Origin: Planctomycetaceae bacterium UBA969
GTDB taxonomy: Bacteria; Planctomycetota; Planctomycetia; Gemmatales; Gemmataceae
DNA length: 8,383 nt
Reading direction: 5' to 3'
NCBI GenBank assembly: GCA_002303765.1
Contig: DBCB01000214.1
Location: forward strand, 1 to 8,383
Of this stretch, positions 4,909 through 8,383 are shown one piece after another (within the stretch, counting starts at the first letter, position 1; every line of letters begins with the position of its first letter). The notes below the pieces were generated by a model. It worked only from the letters and a program-made list of their open reading frames with translations, did no database searches and was not told the DNA's origin. Made by a program: the position numbers and the translations under genes.

Positions 4909-7209
4909 TTATTTCAAGCCTTTGATCCAATCGTGCACCAGTTGTACTGCTTGATCATCTACCACACGCGAGCCAATGTGGGGCATTCTGCCCAGCGTGG
5001 TCATCTTCATCCGTTCGAGGATGATGGATTTTTCGGGTTGCCCAGGGACAAGAAGCTTGGCGCCATCAATTTTAAAGTTCCCATGCACCGGAGCCGTATT
5101 CACAATGCCTAGATCCTTGAGATCAAGACCAAGATGAAGCTTGAACTCCGCATTACCACCGCCCCATTTGATATGACAATGGCTGCAATTGGAATGCAAG
5201 TAGGATCGGGCGCGATCTTCAATCGAAACTTTTTCATCACGATAATCAGGCAACTTGGGAAGCTTTGCTGCATCGCTTGGCAACTTCTTAGAGAACATGC
5301 CGATATGCTCAAGCGTGGTAAGTTGATTGGCCACCACACCATCGTAGTTATGGTCGCGGTTCATCTGCATCGTGCTTACGCCTAGTGCGAACTTAGCTGC
5401 ATTGTTATGGCAAAGCGTACATTCTGCTCTACTGGGGAAGCGGTAATTCTGCTCGACAACTTTGTCGCCTACTTTAATCTTTAGTAGTTTGTCTGCACCC
5501 TTTTCATCGAGAAGCTCGGCATCGGTTTGCTCATCGTTCCAAATATAAGTATAGCCGCGCCAGTATTGATCACCATATTCTTGCGTACCCGGAAATTGCT
5601 GGTAGTGCATGATGCGTGTTTCGAGTCGTTTCCGGGTTTTGGGATTGCCACGCTCCATGTCCATTGCAAAAGTTTTTACGAGTACCGTGCCATCGGGGAA
5701 TTTCCATCCTGGAGGTGCGCCAGGTGATTCAGGATAAGTGACTTCATCAAGATTAATCTGACCGTTCCCCGGTATGGCGATAAAGCGATCCTTTTCAGCA
5801 TGATCGCCCCAAAGTTGTGCGTTAACGGAGTAGGGAATAATTCCCGGAGCAACTTTATGATCTTTAGTGGAAGCAAAGATACCCGTTTGACTTAGCTTGC
5901 GCGGGAAGTTTTTAGCAGAGTCGTCCACCTTCTCGGATTTGACTAGTTGATGGATACCACCCCCTGTGAAATCTACGAAGTATAGTTCACCCTCGGCATC
6001 TTCGCCCCAACTAACGATGCGATAAGTGGTGCGTGCTAATTCACGCAGGGATTCAACCTGTACTTGGTTTGAAGAGCGGATGGTAGGCTTGAAAGCCCAG
6101 ACCCTACCGGTATCGAAATCAGCATAGATGTAGTGCCCTTCAAGTTCTTTTAATCGCTTGCCATGATAGATGAACCCGCCTGTGATAGAGCGGAAGTCGG
6201 TGTGCGAGTGTTCGACTACTGGCTTGAGTATGGGAGTGGGGCCTTTTTTTCGTTCGGGTCGGAAGGGATGGTTGCCCTCCATAACCGACCAGCCGTAATT
6301 ACCACCCGCTTGAATATTGTAAACGCTTTCCCAAAGATCTTGGCCGATCTCGCCACCCCATAGGCCTAGCTGTTTGTTGCGATCAAAACTAAAGCGCCAG
6401 AATTGCCTGAGGCCGTAAGCGTAAACCTCGGGGCGTGCCTCCTTCGTATTTACGAATGGATTATCCTTTGGTATGCCATAGCCTTTGCCGCCATCAGGGT
6501 TATCAACATCAATGCGAAGAAGCTTGGCGAATACGCTTGAAAGATCTTGCCCGATATCTAATTGGTCAGCGATCCCAGAACCATCGCCTGTGTTAATATA
6601 AAGGTAGCCATCATTACCAAACTTCAGGCAGCCACCATTATGGCCACCATTGGGCCATTCGAAAATAATCTTTTCAGAAGCAAGATCAGCAACCGGGGGT
6701 TCCCCTTTTACTGTGTATCGAGAAACTCGGGTCCCTTTTTCAAGCCCTTCTTTTTCCGGGTTGGGAATCCATGTTACATACATGTAGCCATTGTCTTTGA
6801 ACTTGGGATGAAAGGTGAGCGCGTAGATAATTTGCTTTATCGCTGCACCCTTCGAATCCTTGGCGCCTTTAAATTCAAGAACGAGATCGGCCTTGTCAGA
6901 ATTCTGTTTGTTGATGAACGACCAAATTTTGCCCCAACGGCCTGCTACAAACATGCGATCCGAACCCGGAGCTTGTGCAAGGTCTAGAGGTTCCTCGAAC
7001 TTTGGAAGTTTCGCAAATGCAGGTTCGGTATTATAAGGTGGGGGTGGTTCGGGCGAGCCGATTACTTTTGAAGCTGTCCAAGGAGTGCGCTTTTCTAAAC
7101 CAAACTCTTTCTTGATGGGTTCCTTCACTAACTCCGCAGTGCCTATGGAGAAGCTTGCAAGAAAAAGACCTACTGCGATAAATGCTACAACAATAATACT
7201 GCGACGCAT
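4909..7209 (-). CDS. Exported PQQ-dependent sugar dehydrogenase fused to a diheme c-type cytochrome domain
   Basis: The 766-residue protein begins with a clear signal peptide: R2-R3, a hydrophobic core to about residue 20, and a likely cut after GTA25. Residues of about 60-425 form a glucose/sorbosone dehydrogenase six-bladed propeller, with NGGHNGG (H190 as candidate catalytic base), NTGDG (D209), YGLRQFWRFSFD (R268), GGNYGW and TGGFIYHG. This family oxidises sugars or alcohols using pyrroloquinoline quinone. After a linker, residues of about 435-766 match the planctomycete and proteobacterial domain with two heme-attachment motifs, C597-T-L-C600-H601 and C675-S-H-C678-H679; M742 in GRMPHIG is a candidate axial ligand. 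The fusion suggests electrons pass from PQQ to heme within one chain, in the periplasm. Q269 replaces the Asn usual in YGLRNPW. The start is supported by GAGGAA (7217-7222). The exact substrate is unknown, and no PQQ biosynthesis gene is nearby. Confidence 0.9.
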   Translation of the reverse strand: MRRSIIVVAFIAVGLFLASFSIGTAELVKEPIKKEFGLEKRTPWTASKVIGSPEPPPPYNTEPAFAKLPKFEEPLDLAQAPGSDRMFVAGRWGKIWSFINKQNSDKADLVLEFKGAKDSKGAAIKQIIYALTFHPKFKDNGYMYVTWIPNPEKEGLEKGTRVSRYTVKGEPPVADLASEKIIFEWPNGGHNGGCLKFGNDGYLYINTGDGSGIADQLDIGQDLSSVFAKLLRIDVDNPDGGKGYGIPKDNPFVNTKEARPEVYAYGLRQFWRFSFDRNKQLGLWGGEIGQDLWESVYNIQAGGNYGWSVMEGNHPFRPERKKGPTPILKPVVEHSHTDFRSITGGFIYHGKRLKELEGHYIYADFDTGRVWAFKPTIRSSNQVQVESLRELARTTYRIVSWGEDAEGELYFVDFTGGGIHQLVKSEKVDDSAKNFPRKLSQTGIFASTKDHKVAPGIIPYSVNAQLWGDHAEKDRFIAIPGNGQINLDEVTYPESPGAPPGWKFPDGTVLVKTFAMDMERGNPKTRKRLETRIMHYQQFPGTQEYGDQYWRGYTYIWNDEQTDAELLDEKGADKLLKIKVGDKVVEQNYRFPSRAECTLCHNNAAKFALGVSTMQMNRDHNYDGVVANQLTTLEHIGMFSKKLPSDAAKLPKLPDYRDEKVSIEDRARSYLHSNCSHCHIKWGGGNAEFKLHLGLDLKDLGIVNTAPVHGNFKIDGAKLLVPGQPEKSIILERMKMTTLGRMPHIGSRVVDDQAVQLVHDWIKGLK

Positions 7210-7318
7210 GGCTTTATTCCTCTTTAAAAACAGAGTGCTATTATCTTAATGAGACTACTTATTTTATTTGAATGCAACCTATTTTTGCAGATAGTCAGAT
7301 GATCTTTAAAGATAAAGG

Positions 7319-8383
7319 TTATAGAAGCGCTGGCGGCATTTCTGGCTTGCGGAATATCGGGTGCAGTAACATCATCAGTAACAGAAAAAGCGCATAGGTG
7401 GGTATGCTGAATAAAGTGACGGAATAAATCGGGCCATAAAAAGCATCCAATGGTTTGCTTTGCATCAAATGTAATTGCAAATCCCCTAGGCATACAGAGA
7501 ACAAAACCAATGTTATCAGAAAGAAGATATTAAGCATCGGGTGCTGCCTGAGATCTCTCCAAGAGAAGGCAAGGGGGGGTAATGCAAGCACAAGATAGTG
7601 ATCCCAAGTTATGGGCGAAACAAAAAGCATGATGACTATGCCTAGGAAGAAAAGCCTTTCTCGTTTCTCGGGCATGGGTAGAAAAAATAGGACAACCCAA
7701 AAAGAAGTGAATGCTATTTGTAATATCAGGGCAAGCGCCTTGCCTAAGGCGGGGGCCAGCATTAAGGGTGGTAAAAGTTCGGGGTGTTCAGGGAAGAATA
7801 GTTTCCCCATGAAACCATTCAACGAGATGTTTCCCAGCGATCCTTCAAAATCCCTGACTAAAGGCAATACCCGTAATAGGTAATCCTTTATATCGGGCAG
7901 GCCAAAAACAATGATTGCAAGTAGATTGCAAATCATGAATGAAAGAATAAAAGCAAAGAGGCTTTTCCATTTGCGATCAAATACAAACCAGAGGATTAGA
8001 AATATAGGGGTAAGCTTGAGTGCAGCAGCTATGCCTAAGCTAATGCCTGAAAGCCATGGTTTGTTTTTAAGGTCGAAGCTATAAGTTGCAAGCAGTAACG
8101 ATAGAAGCAGGAAGTTCCACTGTGCTTGATTGATCTGGCTTTGCAAGGGGCCACATAAAAGAAAAAGTGTTCCCGCAGGAAATAGGGACCACCAATTCCA
8201 GGGGAGGTTCATTGTTTTAAGAACGAACACAATCGAGCACACAAACAAACCGAGCATGACCAGATTCCATAAAAGCATGGCCTGAACATACGAAAGAAAT
8301 GCAAATGGTAAGACAACAAAAAGCGAGAAGGGTGGGTGCGCATTGACATGAACATCCATGGTTGTGTTTTTGTTGTCGGCTTG
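7319..8383 (-). CDS. GT87/DUF2029-family membrane glycosyltransferase, 5' end outside the window
   Basis: This is a polytopic membrane protein of the DUF2029/GT87 family, whose characterised members are polyprenyl-phosphate-mannose-dependent mannosyltransferases of the cell envelope. Numbering from the first in-window Met, the recognisable elements are NAHPPFSLFVVLPFAFL (6-22), INQAQWNFLLL (76-86), SLGIAAALKLTPIF (107-120), GNISLNGFMGKLF (176-188) and SPITWDHYLVLALPPL (248-263). About eight or nine hydrophobic segments follow the visible start. The ATG at 8357-8359 is almost certainly not the start: the frame stays open for eight more codons to the edge, there is no Shine-Dalgarno before it, and the family has an extra N-terminal region with a first membrane helix and catalytic Asp before the HPPF motif. 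The sugar donor and acceptor cannot be deduced. A 109-base gap separates it from the downstream dehydrogenase, so co-transcription is possible but not shown. Confidence 0.85.
   Translation of the reverse strand, partial: QADNKNTTMDVHVNAHPPFSLFVVLPFAFLSYVQAMLLWNLVMLGLFVCSIVFVLKTMNLPWNWWSLFPAGTLFLLCGPLQSQINQAQWNFLLLSLLLATYSFDLKNKPWLSGISLGIAAALKLTPIFLILWFVFDRKWKSLFAFILSFMICNLLAIIVFGLPDIKDYLLRVLPLVRDFEGSLGNISLNGFMGKLFFPEHPELLPPLMLAPALGKALALILQIAFTSFWVVLFFLPMPEKRERLFFLGIVIMLFVSPITWDHYLVLALPPLAFSWRDLRQHPMLNIFFLITLVLFSVCLGDLQLHLMQSKPLDAFYGPIYSVTLFSIPTYALFLLLMMLLHPIFRKPEMPPALL

Noticed and set aside
6562..6987. Plus-strand open frame of 141 codons
   Set aside because: It lies wholly antisense to the conserved dehydrogenase propeller, has no recognisable motif and a composition typical of a shadow frame.
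7302..7313. Perfect 12-base palindrome ATCTTTAAAGAT after the glycosyltransferase stop
   Set aside because: It is AT-rich, has no loop as a hairpin and no T-run; it could be a chance palindrome in an AT-rich gap.
7210..7318. Promoter for the dehydrogenase gene
   Set aside because: Several -10-like strings (TAAAAT, GATAAT) occur on the minus strand, but none has a convincing -35 at 16-18 bases, so no promoter is called.
7224..7493. Minus-strand open frame of 89 codons
   Set aside because: It overlaps the end of the glycosyltransferase in another frame and shows no domain or ribosome site; the glycosyltransferase reading is strongly supported by family motifs.

Overview
The window looks like a stretch of bacterial chromosome, most plausibly from a member of the Planctomycetota with moderate GC content. 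The clues are an exported glucose/sorbosone-type dehydrogenase fused to a c-type diheme domain, a large tandem amidohydrolase, and widely spaced genes that mostly run in one direction. This taxonomic guess rests on protein style and has not been tested by a search.

Layout from left to right. Positions 1-1002 hold the only plus-strand gene. It is an AT-rich, unrecognised 218-residue membrane-anchored or secreted protein (221-877), bracketed by an inverted 15-base motif (173-187 and 952-966, one mismatch). The right copy lies in a small direct repeat with a 39-base period. Everything after this is on the minus strand. At 1003-1236 is an unrecognised 77-residue protein whose strong Shine-Dalgarno lies inside a predicted leader hairpin (1243-1300). 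At 1408-4062 is an 884-residue protein made of two amidohydrolase domains; the first keeps the metal-ligand residues and the second has lost nearly all of them. At 4151-4734 is an AT-rich vapBC toxin-antitoxin operon with a clear promoter and a palindrome over the -10 box that is a good operator candidate. A GC-rich, hairpin-forming spacer (about 4804-4908) separates it from an exported PQQ-dependent sugar dehydrogenase/diheme cytochrome fusion (4909-7209). At 7319-8383 is a GT87/DUF2029-family membrane glycosyltransferase whose start lies beyond the right edge.

How the parts relate. In transcription order (right to left) the order is glycosyltransferase, dehydrogenase, vapBC, amidohydrolase, 77-residue protein. 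The intergenic gaps (109, about 174, 88 and 171 bases) and a separate Shine-Dalgarno in front of each complete minus-strand gene argue for mostly independent units rather than one operon; only vapB and vapC are tightly coupled, through an ATGA overlap. The dehydrogenase and amidohydrolase are probably envelope catabolic enzymes. vapBC and the 218-residue gene look like accessory insertions, because they are much more AT-rich than their neighbours (for example 14/60 G+C at 4201-4260 and 18/60 at 481-540, against 31/60 at 5041-5100). No rRNA, tRNA, CRISPR array, transposase gene or replication origin was seen. The most notable observations are the degenerate second amidohydrolase domain, the ribosome-site-sequestering hairpin before the 77-residue gene, and the repeat-bracketed AT-rich gene.
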